This document shows, one piece after another, positions 38,130 through 47,449 of a DNA stretch of 64,000 nucleotides. How positions within the stretch are numbered: the stretch's first letter is position 1; the number at the start of each line of letters is the position of its first letter. The notes beneath the pieces were generated by a model. It did no database searches and was not told the origin of the DNA. It was given only the letters and a program-made list of their open reading frames with translations. The stretch is from the NCBI RefSeq assembly GCF_034387475.1, contig NZ_JAXCIL010000001.1, forward strand, positions 2,170,001 through 2,234,000, given 5' to 3'. The position numbers and the translations under genes were made by a program. Origin of the DNA: Pseudomonas sp. Teo4 (GTDB taxonomy: Bacteria; Pseudomonadota; Gammaproteobacteria; Pseudomonadales; Pseudomonadaceae).

Positions 38130-39899
38130 ATGACTGATTACAACGCCCCCTTGCGCGACATGCGCTTCGTCCTCGATGACGTGTTCGACGGCCCGGCCCT
38201 GTGGGCGCGCCTGCCGGCCCTGGCCGAGCGGGTAGACGCCGACACCGCCAATGCCATCCTCGAAGAAGCCGCCAAGGTCACCGGCCAACTGATCGCCCCG
38301 CTCAGCCGCACGGGCGACGAGCAAGGCGTGCAATTCGACGCAGGCCAGGTCACCACCCCGGACGGTTTCCGCGAGGCCTGGCGTACCTACCGCGAAGGGG
38401 GTTGGGTCGGCCTGGGCGGCAACCCCGAGTACGGCGGCATGGGCATGCCGAAAATGCTCGGCGTGTTGTTCGAAGAGATGCTCTATGCCGCCGACTGCAG
38501 CTTCAGCCTGTATTCGGCACTGAGCGCCGGCAGCTGCCTGGCACTCGACGCCCACGCCAGCGAAGAACTCAAGGCCACCTACCTGCCGCCGCTGTACGAA
38601 GGCCGCTGGGCGGGCACCATGTGCCTGACCGAACCCCACGCCGGCACCGACCTGGGCTTGATCCGCACCCGCGCCGAACCCCAGGCCGACGGCAGCTACC
38701 AGATCAGCGGCAGCAAGATCTTCATCACCGGTGGCGAGCAGGACCTGACCGAGAACATCATCCATCTGGTACTGGCCAAACTGCCGGACGCCCCTGCCGG
38801 GGCCAAGGGTATTTCGCTGTTCCTGGTGCCCAAGTTCCTGATCGAGGCTGACGGCAGCCTTGGCGCGCGCAATGCCGCGCACTGTGGCTCGATCGAGCAC
38901 AAGATGGGCATCAAGGCCTCGGCCACTTGCGTGATGAACTTCGATGGCGCCACCGGCTACCTGGTGGGCGAGCCGAACAAGGGCCTGGCCGCCATGTTCA
39001 CCATGATGAACTACGAGCGGTTGTCGATTGGCATCCAGGGCATCGGCTGCGCCGACGCGTCCTACCAGAGCGCTGCGCGGTATGCCAACGAGCGCCTGCA
39101 AAGCCGCGCCGCCACTGGCCCGCAGGCACAGGACAAAGCCGCCGACCCGATCATCCACCATGGTGACGTGCGGCGCATGTTGCTGACCATGCGCACCCTC
39201 ACCGAAGGCGGGCGCGCCTTTGCCGTCTACGTCGGCCAGCAACTGGACCTGGCACGCTACGCCGAAGACGCCAACGAACGCGAACACGCCCAACGCCTGG
39301 TGGCGCTGCTCACGCCTGTGGCCAAGGCGTTCTTCACCGACAACGGCCTGGAAAGCTGCGTGCTTGGCCAGCAGGTATATGGCGGGCACGGTTACATCCG
39401 CGAGTGGGGGCAGGAGCAACGCGTGCGCGACGTGCGTATCGCCCAGATCTATGAAGGCACCAACGGTATCCAGGCCCTCGACCTGCTGGGACGCAAGGTG
39501 CTGGCCGACGGTGGCCAGGCCCTGGCCGGCTTCGCCCAGGAGGTGCGTGCGTTCAGTGTGACCGCGCCATTGCACCGCGAAGCCCTGCAGGCATCCCTCA
39601 CACGCCTGGAGGCCACCAGCACGTGGCTGCGTGGGCAGGCCGGCGAGGAAGCCAACCTGGTCAGCGCCGTGGCCGTGGAGTACCTGCACCTGTTCGGCCT
39701 GACCGCCTATGCCTACATGTGGGCACGCATGGCAGCGGTGGCACAGGCCAAGGTTGATGAAGACCCAGCCTTCCACGACGCCAAGCTGGCCTGCGCCGAC
39801 TTCTACTTCCAGCGCATCCTGCCACGCAGCCTGGCGCTTGAAGCGAGCATTCGCGCGGGCAGCGCCAGCCTCTATGGGTTGGCGCCCGAGCAGTTCTGA
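38130..39899 (+). CDS. Acyl-CoA dehydrogenase
   Basis: 589-aa flavoprotein of the long acyl-CoA dehydrogenase class, which carries an extra C-terminal domain. N-terminal helical domain (about 35-150), FAD-contacting beta domain (TMCLTEPHAGTDLGLI near 166), and C-terminal helical domain with YGGHGYIREWGQEQRVRD and YEGTNGIQALDL. It introduces the alpha-beta double bond in beta-oxidation, passing electrons to ETF. Follows the synthetase with a REP pair between them. Confidence 0.92.
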   Translation: MTDYNAPLRDMRFVLDDVFDGPALWARLPALAERVDADTANAILEEAAKVTGQLIAPLSRTGDEQGVQFDAGQVTTPDGFREAWRTYREGGWVGLGGNPEYGGMGMPKMLGVLFEEMLYAADCSFSLYSALSAGSCLALDAHASEELKATYLPPLYEGRWAGTMCLTEPHAGTDLGLIRTRAEPQADGSYQISGSKIFITGGEQDLTENIIHLVLAKLPDAPAGAKGISLFLVPKFLIEADGSLGARNAAHCGSIEHKMGIKASATCVMNFDGATGYLVGEPNKGLAAMFTMMNYERLSIGIQGIGCADASYQSAARYANERLQSRAATGPQAQDKAADPIIHHGDVRRMLLTMRTLTEGGRAFAVYVGQQLDLARYAEDANEREHAQRLVALLTPVAKAFFTDNGLESCVLGQQVYGGHGYIREWGQEQRVRDVRIAQIYEGTNGIQALDLLGRKVLADGGQALAGFAQEVRAFSVTAPLHREALQASLTRLEATSTWLRGQAGEEANLVSAVAVEYLHLFGLTAYAYMWARMAAVAQAKVDEDPAFHDAKLACADFYFQRILPRSLALEASIRAGSASLYGLAPEQF

Positions 39900-39907
39900 T
39901 CAGCCTT

Positions 39908-39939
39908 GCGCCCCATCGTCCTGCGCGTCGATGGGGCGC
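39908..39939 (+). terminator. Stem-loop after the acyl-CoA dehydrogenase
   Basis: GCGCCCCATCG / CGATGGGGCGC, an 11-bp perfect stem with a 10-nt loop, 9 bp after the stop. No U-run, but position and strength suit a terminator. Confidence 0.6.
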
Positions 39940-40070
39940 GAAGCGTTCTCAAACGCTGAATATTCAGCACAAAACTGACAAAAAAACCGCACAACTGATA
40001 GTCATTCGCCATTACCTCGGTTCTCGGAAGCCCCTCGGCGGGGGTAGAATGCGCAAAACCCGGAGCCCCA

Positions 40071-41078
40071 ATGAACCAAGACCCCCTGAATTCCGCCCCT
40101 GACGATGCCATTACCGATGCCGCCGCGCATTGGTGCATGCGCCTGCATGCCGATGACTGCACGCCGGCCGAGCGCGAGGCGTTCGCGCGCTGGCTGGCGG
40201 CCGATGCGCGGCATGCCGAGGAATATCAGGCAATGCTGGAAATCTGGGACACCGCCGACCTGCTGCCGCGCACCGCCACGGTGGTTGAGTTCAACCCTGC
40301 TCCGTCGCCCACCCGTCGCGCCTACCAGTGGCGCCCGCTCGCCTCTGCCGCGGCCATCGCCCTGGCGGTATTGCCGCTGGCGGGCTGGATCGGTTGGGAG
40401 CAAGGCTGGCTGCCCAACCAGTACCAGCATTTCGAAGCCAGCGACCGGATGCAGACCGTGCAACTGAGCGATGGCAGCCAGGTCGACCTCAACCTCAACA
40501 CCGAGCTGACCTACCTCAACTATAAAGACCAGCGCCGGGTCAACCTGAAACGGGGCGAGGCGTTCTTCAAGGTCAAGCACGACAGCGCGCACCCGTTCAT
40601 TGTCCACGCCGGCCGTGGCCAGACCCGGGTTACCGGCACCCAGTTCAACGTCTGGAAGTATCAGGACGAGGTCAAGGTCACGCTGGTGGAAGGTTCGGTG
40701 CTGGTCAGCAGCGACGGCAGCGACGGCGGCTACCGCCTCGGCCCTGGAATGCAAGCCAGCTACCACACTGGCGATTTCGAGCCGCAGCTGGTGCAAAGCA
40801 ACGATTACGGCAATGCCCTGGCCTGGCGCAGCGGCAAGTTGATTCTGGACAACCTGAGCCTCGACCAGGCCCTACCGGTGATCAACCGCTACCTCGAGGC
40901 GCCGCTGCTGCTGGCCGACGCCAGCACTGGCCGGATTCGTATCAGCGGCATCTACAACACCCGCGAAGTCGGGCGGCTGGTAGACAACCTGCCCAAGGTG
41001 TTGCCGGTGTACCTGACCCGCAGCAAGGACGGCAGCACCGTCCTCAACCGCATTTCACCGCCCCCGAGCGAAGGCTGA
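40071..41078 (+). CDS. FecR-family anti-sigma / sigma regulator, orphan
   Basis: 335 aa. N-terminal DUF4880 domain (about 10-55, AAHWCMRLHADDCTPAEREAFARWL), a single membrane helix (about 92-110), periplasmic FecR domain (about 125-220) and a C-terminal STN-like domain (about 255-325, LDNLSLDQALPVINRYLEAPLLL). Such proteins sit in the inner membrane and pass a signal from a TonB receptor to an ECF sigma factor. Here no sigma gene precedes it (the upstream gene is a dehydrogenase) and no receptor follows. Frame intact. Confidence 0.88.
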   Translation: MNQDPLNSAPDDAITDAAAHWCMRLHADDCTPAEREAFARWLAADARHAEEYQAMLEIWDTADLLPRTATVVEFNPAPSPTRRAYQWRPLASAAAIALAVLPLAGWIGWEQGWLPNQYQHFEASDRMQTVQLSDGSQVDLNLNTELTYLNYKDQRRVNLKRGEAFFKVKHDSAHPFIVHAGRGQTRVTGTQFNVWKYQDEVKVTLVEGSVLVSSDGSDGGYRLGPGMQASYHTGDFEPQLVQSNDYGNALAWRSGKLILDNLSLDQALPVINRYLEAPLLLADASTGRIRISGIYNTREVGRLVDNLPKVLPVYLTRSKDGSTVLNRISPPPSEG

Positions 41079-41079
41079 T

Positions 41080-42399
41080 TTACAACACCATTGCCGCCAG
41101 CCAGCCGAAGGCCAGCAGCGGCAGGTTGTAATGGATGAAGGTCGGCACCACGGTGTCCCAGATATGGTGATGCTGGCCGTCGACGTTCAGGCCCGAAGTC
41201 GGCCCCAAGGTCGAGTCCGAGGCTGGCGAACCTGCATCCCCCAGCGCACCGGCAGTGCCGACGATGCACACGGTGGCAACCGGGTCGAAGCCCAGTTGCA
41301 CGCACAGCGGCACGAAGATCGCGGCCAGAATCGGCACCGTCGAGAACGACGAACCGATGCCCATGGTCACCAGCAAACCCACCAACAGCATCAGCAAGGC
41401 ACCGATGCCTTTGCTGTGGTCAATCCATTGCGCCGAGGTCTCGACCAGGCTCTTGACCTCACCGGTGGCCTTCATCACTTCAGCGAAGCCCGAGGCGGCA
41501 ATCATGATGAAGCCGATCATGGCCATCATCTTCATGCCTTCGGTGAACAGATCGTCGGTGTCTTTCCAGCGCACGATGCCCGACAGCGAAAAAATCAGGA
41601 AACCGACCATCGCGCCGATGATCATCGAGTCCAGCCACAGCTGAACAATGAACGCAGAGGCGATGGCCACGCCCGCCACCAGCAGTGTCAACGGGTTGTA
41701 CTGCACACTGACCTGCTCGACCTGCTCGATGCGCGCCAGGTCATAGTCACGCCGCTTGCGGTAACTGAAGAACACCGCAATCAGCAGGCCGGCCAGCATG
41801 CCGGCGGCCGGGATGGCCATGGCGTGGGTGACGTTGATACCCGTGACATCGACCCCGGCACGGGCCACGTTGGCCAGCAGGATCTCATTGAGAAAGATGT
41901 TGCCGAAGCCCACCGGCAGGAACATGTAGGGGGTGATCAGGCCGAAGGTGATGACGCAGGCGATCAGGCGCCGGTCGATGCGCAGCCGGGTCAGCACGTA
42001 CAGCAGCGGCGGCACCAGCAACGGAATGAAAGCGATGTGGATGGGCAGGATGTTCTGCGACGACACCGCCACCACCAGCATCAGGCCCACCAGCAGCCAC
42101 TTCATCTTGCCGCCCTCGGCATGGCCCTGGCGGTCGATCATCGCCAGCGCCCGGTCCGCCAGCGCATGGGCCAGCCCAGACTTGGCGATGGCCACGGCGA
42201 ACGCCCCGAGCAACGCATAAGACAGCGCCACCGTGGCCCCGCCCCCAAGGCCGCCATTGAACGCCTTGAGCGTACCCTCGATACCCAGGCCGCCGAACAG
42301 CCCCCCGGCCAAGGCCCCGATGATCAGGGCGATGACTACGTGCACGCGAGACAGGCTGAGTATCAGCATGATGCCGACCGCGGCAATCACTGCATTCAT
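41080..42399 (-). CDS. Na+/H+ antiporter, NhaC-type (YuiF-like)
   Basis: 439-aa inner-membrane protein with about 11-12 hydrophobic segments, including [11 protein letters not shown] and the family-typical [25 protein letters not shown] near the C-terminus. Substrate may be Na+/H+ or an organic acid/amino acid, as annotation in this family is uncertain. I chose the ATG at 42399 because GAGGTAAG is upstream and the protein then begins at the first helix. Convergent with fecR, 1 bp apart. Confidence 0.82.
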   Translation of the reverse strand: MNAVIAAVGIMLILSLSRVHVVIALIIGALAGGLFGGLGIEGTLKAFNGGLGGGATVALSYALLGAFAVAIAKSGLAHALADRALAMIDRQGHAEGGKMKWLLVGLMLVVAVSSQNILPIHIAFIPLLVPPLLYVLTRLRIDRRLIACVITFGLITPYMFLPVGFGNIFLNEILLANVARAGVDVTGINVTHAMAIPAAGMLAGLLIAVFFSYRKRRDYDLARIEQVEQVSVQYNPLTLLVAGVAIASAFIVQLWLDSMIIGAMVGFLIFSLSGIVRWKDTDDLFTEGMKMMAMIGFIMIAASGFAEVMKATGEVKSLVETSAQWIDHSKGIGALLMLLVGLLVTMGIGSSFSTVPILAAIFVPLCVQLGFDPVATVCIVGTAGALGDAGSPASDSTLGPTSGLNVDGQHHHIWDTVVPTFIHYNLPLLAFGWLAAMVL

Positions 42400-42544
42400 G
42401 ATTTGGCTTACCTCACTTGCGACAGAAAAAAAGCGCGCACTCTGAACCACGGCGCGACAGATGTCAAAACTGCCATGTGTCTGCCTATTTCGCGGTAATT
42501 CTGGTTTTTCAGGAGGGAAGTGAAAATTAAATTGATCGTTTGAA

Positions 42545-42571
42545 TAAAGAAAGGATTTTCAGCGCCGACAC
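42545..42571 (+). promoter_or_regulatory. Sigma28 (FliA) promoter of the chemoreceptor gene
   Basis: TAAA (42545-42548), exactly 15 nt, then GCCGACAC (42564-42571), against the consensus TAAA-N15-GCCGATAA. It ends 38 bp before the chemoreceptor ATG. Flagellar sigma control is expected for chemoreceptors. Confidence 0.8.
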
Positions 42572-42609
42572 AGTCTCCAGCCCAGACCTATTACAAGGGA
42601 TTTCTCCCC

Positions 42610-44754
42610 ATGCCTTTGCGACAACTTTCCATCCAATGGAAAATCACCCTGCTCGCCGGTCTCTGCCTGGCGGGTATTGTCACCTTGCTTGTCGGACTTT
42701 CGCTGTACCGCATGGACCACAGCTCCGACCTGGTCAAGCAAAGCAGTACGCAGATGCTTACCCAGGCGGCCCAGGCACGCATCGAGTCGCAAGGCGAAGT
42801 CCAGGCGCTGAACATCCGCCGCCAGTTCATGGATGCCTATCAATACGGCGCAGGTTTCTCGCGCCAGGTGCTGTTCCTGCGCGAACAGGCTGAAAAGCGC
42901 TTCCTCGATGCTTTCGACCTGCGCGAAGACATGACCCGCCAGGTGCGTGCCGCCCTGCAGGCCAACCCTGACCTGCTCGGCCTGTCGCTGGTCTTCGAGC
43001 CCAACGCCCTGGATAACAAGGACAGCCTGTTCGCCGACAAGGCAGAGCTGGGCAGCAACGAGACCGGCCGCTTTTCCCTGTACTGGTCGCAACCGCGTGC
43101 AGGCCAGCTGACCTCCATGTCCTTGCCCGAACGCGACCTGACCGATACCCAGATCGGGCCAAGCGGGCAACCGGCCAACACCTGGTTCGAGTGCCCGCGC
43201 AGCACCGGCAAGGTCTGCGTGGTCGAGCCTTACTTCTATGACATCGATGGCCAGCGGGTGCTGATGACCAGCATCGTCTTCCCGCTGTCGGTGCAAGGCA
43301 AAGTGATCGCGACGCTGTCCGTCGACATCAACCTCAACAGCCTGCAGGCCTTGAGCGAAGATGCCAGCCGCAGCCTGTACGAAGGCCGCACCACTGTGGG
43401 CATTCTCAGCCCGGCAGGCTTGCTGGCTGGCTACAGCGCCGACGCCAGCAAGCTGGCCCACCGCTTCGATCAGGTCGACCCGAACAAGGGCGCCGAACTG
43501 GTGCGCAAGCTGGCCGACGGTAAGCTCAGCATCCTGCACGACCAGCAACGACTCAAAGTGCTGACTGCGTTCCAGCCCATTCCGGGCGCCCAGCCCTGGG
43601 GCGTACTGCTGGATGTGCCGGAGAACGCCCTGACCGGCCCGGCCGAAGCCCTCAAGCAGGAACTCGACGCCCTCAACACCAGCGGCACCCTGCTTGAACT
43701 CGGCCTGGGCCTGGCAGCGGCGATTGCCGGCTTGCTGATGGTTTGGCTGATGGCCCGTGGCGTCACCCGCCCGATTCTGGGTGTGGCGGCCATGCTCAAG
43801 GACATCGCCAGCGGTGAAGGCGACCTTACCCGCCGACTGACCTATGACAAGCGCGACGAACTCGGTGACCTTGCCGGCTGGTTCAACCGCTTCCTCGACA
43901 AATTGCAGCCCACCATCGCCGAGGTGAAACGCTCGGTCCAGGCTGCGCGCGGCACCGCCGACCAGTCCTCGGCCATCGCCAGCCAGACCAGCGCCGGCAT
44001 GGAGCAGCAGTACCGTCAGGTCGACCAGGTTGCCACCGCTTCCCACGAGATGAGCGCCACCGCCCAGGATGTCGCCCGTAGCGCGGCCCAGGCAGCACAG
44101 GCCGCACGCGAAGCCGACCAGGCTACCCGCGAGGGCCTGGCAGTGATTGACCGCACCACCCAGAGCATCGATACCTTGGCCGCCGACATGAGCACCGCCA
44201 TGGCCGAAGTCGAAGGCCTGGCGCAGAACAGCGAGAAGATCGGCTCGGTGCTGGAGGTGATCCGCTCGATCGCCGAACAGACCAACCTGCTCGCCCTCAA
44301 CGCCGCCATCGAGGCCGCTCGTGCCGGTGAAGCCGGCCGTGGCTTTGCCGTGGTCGCCGACGAGGTGCGCAACCTGGCGCAACGCACCCAGGAGTCGGTG
44401 GAGGAAACCCGTCAGGTGATCGAAGCCCTGCAAGCCGGCACCCGCGAAGTGGTCGGCGCCATGGACAACAGCCACCGCCAGGCCCAGGGTGGTGTCGAGC
44501 AGGTCGGCCAGGCCGTGACTGCATTGCAGCGTATTGGCCAGGCCGTGACGGTGATTACCGACATGAACCTGCAGATCGCCTCGGCGGCCGAGGAGCAGAG
44601 CGCGGTGGCCGAAGAGATCAACAGCAACGTGGCGACCATTCGCGATGTGACCGAGTCGCTGTCGGGACAGGCCAATGAGTCGGCGCGGGTCAGCCAGTCG
44701 CTGAACAGCCTGGCCAACCAGCAGCAAGCACTGATGGATCAGTTCCGGGTCTGA
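42610..44754 (+). CDS. Methyl-accepting chemotaxis protein with a dCache-type sensor
   Basis: 714 aa. TM1 (about 12-33), periplasmic sensor of about 320 residues with two PDC-like modules ([19 protein letters not shown], then SVDINLN), TM2 (about 358-380), HAMP (about 383-435) and MCP signalling domain (about 440-714, [25 protein letters not shown]). The ligand is not evident. Transcribed from a sigma28 promoter. C-terminus lacks a CheR-tether pentapeptide. Confidence 0.92.
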   Translation: MPLRQLSIQWKITLLAGLCLAGIVTLLVGLSLYRMDHSSDLVKQSSTQMLTQAAQARIESQGEVQALNIRRQFMDAYQYGAGFSRQVLFLREQAEKRFLDAFDLREDMTRQVRAALQANPDLLGLSLVFEPNALDNKDSLFADKAELGSNETGRFSLYWSQPRAGQLTSMSLPERDLTDTQIGPSGQPANTWFECPRSTGKVCVVEPYFYDIDGQRVLMTSIVFPLSVQGKVIATLSVDINLNSLQALSEDASRSLYEGRTTVGILSPAGLLAGYSADASKLAHRFDQVDPNKGAELVRKLADGKLSILHDQQRLKVLTAFQPIPGAQPWGVLLDVPENALTGPAEALKQELDALNTSGTLLELGLGLAAAIAGLLMVWLMARGVTRPILGVAAMLKDIASGEGDLTRRLTYDKRDELGDLAGWFNRFLDKLQPTIAEVKRSVQAARGTADQSSAIASQTSAGMEQQYRQVDQVATASHEMSATAQDVARSAAQAAQAAREADQATREGLAVIDRTTQSIDTLAADMSTAMAEVEGLAQNSEKIGSVLEVIRSIAEQTNLLALNAAIEAARAGEAGRGFAVVADEVRNLAQRTQESVEETRQVIEALQAGTREVVGAMDNSHRQAQGGVEQVGQAVTALQRIGQAVTVITDMNLQIASAAEEQSAVAEEINSNVATIRDVTESLSGQANESARVSQSLNSLANQQQALMDQFRV

Positions 44755-44887
44755 TCCTGTAGCAAGCGCATCCACCCCAAGGTTGCAGGGTGGATGCGCA
44801 TTTCAAGAAGGTCGTGGCTTCGGGCTTGCCCGGCAGCGCCACTGGCGCAGAGAATGCTCCTCTTCCGGCCACCTGGAGCCTTCCCGC

Positions 44888-45751
44888 GTGTCTCTTAAAG
44901 CCCTGCGCACCTTGGTGACCATCGCCCGTCACGGCACCTTTGCCCGCGCCGCCGATCTGCTCAGCCTCACCCCATCTGCAGTGAGCCTGCACATCAAGAC
45001 ACTGGAGGACGAACTGCAGGTAGCGCTGTTCGACCGCAGTCGCCGCCAGGTGGCCCTGACCGAAGCCGGACAACTGGCCGTCGCCCGCGCCGAGGCGATA
45101 CTCGCTGCCTATGACGAGCTGGCCGATACCCTGGCCAGCGGCCCGAGCCTGCGTGGCCGTTTACGCCTGGGCGCAATCCATACAGTGCTGGCCAGGCGTT
45201 TGCCCAAGGCGCTGGTGTGGATCAAGGCTCACCACCCACAGCTGCATATCAGCGTGGCCTCGGGCATGTCGGCGGAACTGGCAAGGCGTGTGGAGGATGG
45301 CGAGCTGGACGCGGCGATCACCACCGAGCCGGTCAGCCCCTACCCGCAAAACCTGGACTACACCCCATTGTTCGAAGACCGATTCTGGGCCATCGCCAGC
45401 CCCGACCTGGCCGGGCAGAGCCTGCCGCAGCTACTGGCCAGCCAGCCGTTCCTGCGTTTCGACAAACGTGCCTGGGCCGGCCGGCAGATCGAACAGGAGC
45501 TGCGTCGCCAGCACTTGCAGGTGAGCGAGCAAATGGAGCTGGACAGCCAGGAGGCCCTGGCACGCATGGCAGTGATGGGCTTGGGCGTTGCCATCGTGCC
45601 CATGGCCGACGATGACCTGCAACGTTTGCCACCCGCAACTTGCCTGCCCTTTGGCGAACCGCAGCTGAAGCGGCGAGTGGTGCTGCTTGAACATGAGAAA
45701 AGCCAGCGCAGGCATTTGAGTGCCGTGCTGAAGACGGCCCTGGAGGCTTGA
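44888..45751 (+). CDS. LysR-family regulator
   Basis: 287 aa. N-terminal HTH (LKALRTLVTIARHGTFARAADLLSLTPSAVSLHIKTLE) and a LysR substrate-binding domain (about 88-285). Start is GTG at 44888, which places the HTH at its normal position; an in-frame ATG at 44783 adds 35 residues unlike the family. Lies 114 bp before the AEC transporter, in the same direction, and may control it or itself. Confidence 0.85.
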   Translation: MSLKALRTLVTIARHGTFARAADLLSLTPSAVSLHIKTLEDELQVALFDRSRRQVALTEAGQLAVARAEAILAAYDELADTLASGPSLRGRLRLGAIHTVLARRLPKALVWIKAHHPQLHISVASGMSAELARRVEDGELDAAITTEPVSPYPQNLDYTPLFEDRFWAIASPDLAGQSLPQLLASQPFLRFDKRAWAGRQIEQELRRQHLQVSEQMELDSQEALARMAVMGLGVAIVPMADDDLQRLPPATCLPFGEPQLKRRVVLLEHEKSQRRHLSAVLKTALEA

Positions 45752-45865
45752 ATCCCAGCCAGCCGACCCTGCATTTTTTCTCAATGGTCAGTACAGAAAA
45801 CAACGTTTTTCCAGAACGTTCAGCCACGCTAGTCTGTGCCGGTACCCGACAACGGAACACCGACC

Positions 45866-46783
45866 ATGCTCCATCTGCTGCTCACTACCCTGGTCCCGAT
45901 CATCCTGCTGATTGCCCTGGGCACCTTCCTGCGCGTACGCGGCTTTCTGGCGGAAACGTTCTGGCCCGGCGCGGAACGCCTCAGTTACTACGTGCTGTTG
46001 CCATCGCTGTTCCTCCACGGCCTGGCCACCGCCAACCTCGACGGCGTACCGGTAATGGGCATGGTCGGCGTGCTGATGCTGTCCACCGTGCTGGGCGCAC
46101 TGCTGCTGGTGCTTTACCAGGGCGCGGCGAACCATGACGGGGCCGACTTTACCTCGGTGTTTCAGGGCGGTGTGCGCTTCAACAATTACATAGGGGCGAC
46201 ACTGGCGGCCGGCATTTACGGCAGCGCGGGCATTGCCTTGGCGGCAGTGGCCAACGCGGCGATCGTGCCTCTGGTGAACCTGCTGTGCGTGCTGGTGTTC
46301 GCCCGTTTCAGCGCCCGCCACAGCTCGCCGGCCAAGGTGCTGCGGGCGATCTTCGCCAACCCGCTGATCGTCGGCTGCGCCGGCGGGCTGTTGCTGCGCG
46401 TCAGTGGCCTGGGCCTGCCCGCAGGCATCGAGCCGACCATCAAAGCCTTGGGCCAAGCCGCCCTGCCCCTGGGTTTGCTGTGCGTGGGCGCAGCCTTGGG
46501 CGGCGCACGTCTGGGCCAGCAAGTGCGCCCGCTGGTCGCCGCATCGGCGTTCAAATTCCTGGTCATGCCGCTCACCACCTGGGGGCTGTGCCGGTTGCTG
46601 GGGTTGGGCGGCCAGGCGGCGGTGGTGGCGGTGTTGTTCCAGGCACTGCCCACCGCTTCGTCGTCCTACGTGATGGCCCGGCAAATGGGCGGCAACGCAC
46701 CGCTGATGGCCACCATCATCGCCCTGCAAACCGTGGCCGGTGCCGTGACCCTGCCGTTGATGCTCACGCTCACCTTGAGTTGA
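45866..46783 (+). CDS. AEC (auxin efflux carrier)-family transporter
   Basis: 305-aa inner-membrane protein with about ten hydrophobic helices and family motifs such as GVRFNNYIGATLAAGIYG and ANPLIVGCAGGLLL. AEC-family proteins export or exchange organic acids; substrate unknown. I chose the ATG at 45866 because it starts directly at the first helix. Possibly regulated by the LysR gene upstream. Confidence 0.87.
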   Translation: MLHLLLTTLVPIILLIALGTFLRVRGFLAETFWPGAERLSYYVLLPSLFLHGLATANLDGVPVMGMVGVLMLSTVLGALLLVLYQGAANHDGADFTSVFQGGVRFNNYIGATLAAGIYGSAGIALAAVANAAIVPLVNLLCVLVFARFSARHSSPAKVLRAIFANPLIVGCAGGLLLRVSGLGLPAGIEPTIKALGQAALPLGLLCVGAALGGARLGQQVRPLVAASAFKFLVMPLTTWGLCRLLGLGGQAAVVAVLFQALPTASSSYVMARQMGGNAPLMATIIALQTVAGAVTLPLMLTLTLS

Positions 46784-46831
46784 TGGCGATTGGCTAGACT
46801 GTGAATCAGCCCACACTGCGGACATTCGACC

Positions 46832-47443
46832 ATGCGCCTTTCGTGGATGGTGATCGGTTTGACCACGGCCCTGCTTGCAGGCCCTCTTCACGCCGCCGAA
46901 AGCGCCAAGGCCGCGGTGGCCGAGGACAAGGCAGAAGTGCTGGAGGAAAAGGTCGTCGAAGACGCCCCGCCTCCGAAGAAAGCCGAAACCCTGACCCCAA
47001 GCGAGGTCAAGGCAGTCGACCCGGCAGGCCAGTCACCGATGGACGACAGCATCACCTGCCTTGCCCGCACCATTTACTGGGAGGCCAAGGGGGCCACGGC
47101 CGAGGACATGACCGCCGTGGCCAGCGTGGTGCTCAACCGCCTGGGGCACGATGGTTTCCCGGACACCATCTGCGCAGTCGTCAAGCAAGGTGTGGAAACC
47201 AAGGCCTGCCAGTTTTCCTGGTGGTGCGACGGCCGTCCAGACCAGGTCGAAGAGGAAGAGCGCTACGGCATCGCCAAGGAAATCGCCCGCAAGGCCCTGA
47301 ACCAGCAACTCAAGGACCCCACCGGCGGCGCACTGTATTTCCATGACCGCAACGTCAACCCTGACTGGGCCAAGACCTACCGCAAGACGGCCGAGACCCA
47401 GCATTTTCTGTTCTACAAGCCAAACCAGGCGTTGGCGCGCTGA
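46832..47443 (+). CDS. Cell-wall hydrolase, SleB-like (Hydrolase_2)
   Basis: 203 aa. Signal peptide (1-21), a charged, Glu/Lys-rich linker (about 22-70) and a SleB-like domain (about 75-200): ITCLARTIYWEAKGATAEDM with a likely catalytic Glu, VASVVLNR, CAVVKQGVETKACQFSWWCDG, and a C-terminal FHDRNVNPDW. Non-sporulating bacteria carry such hydrolases for peptidoglycan turnover. Convergent with the TonB receptor, 6 bp apart. Confidence 0.88.
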   Translation: MRLSWMVIGLTTALLAGPLHAAESAKAAVAEDKAEVLEEKVVEDAPPPKKAETLTPSEVKAVDPAGQSPMDDSITCLARTIYWEAKGATAEDMTAVASVVLNRLGHDGFPDTICAVVKQGVETKACQFSWWCDGRPDQVEEEERYGIAKEIARKALNQQLKDPTGGALYFHDRNVNPDWAKTYRKTAETQHFLFYKPNQALAR

Positions 47444-47449
47444 CTGCCC

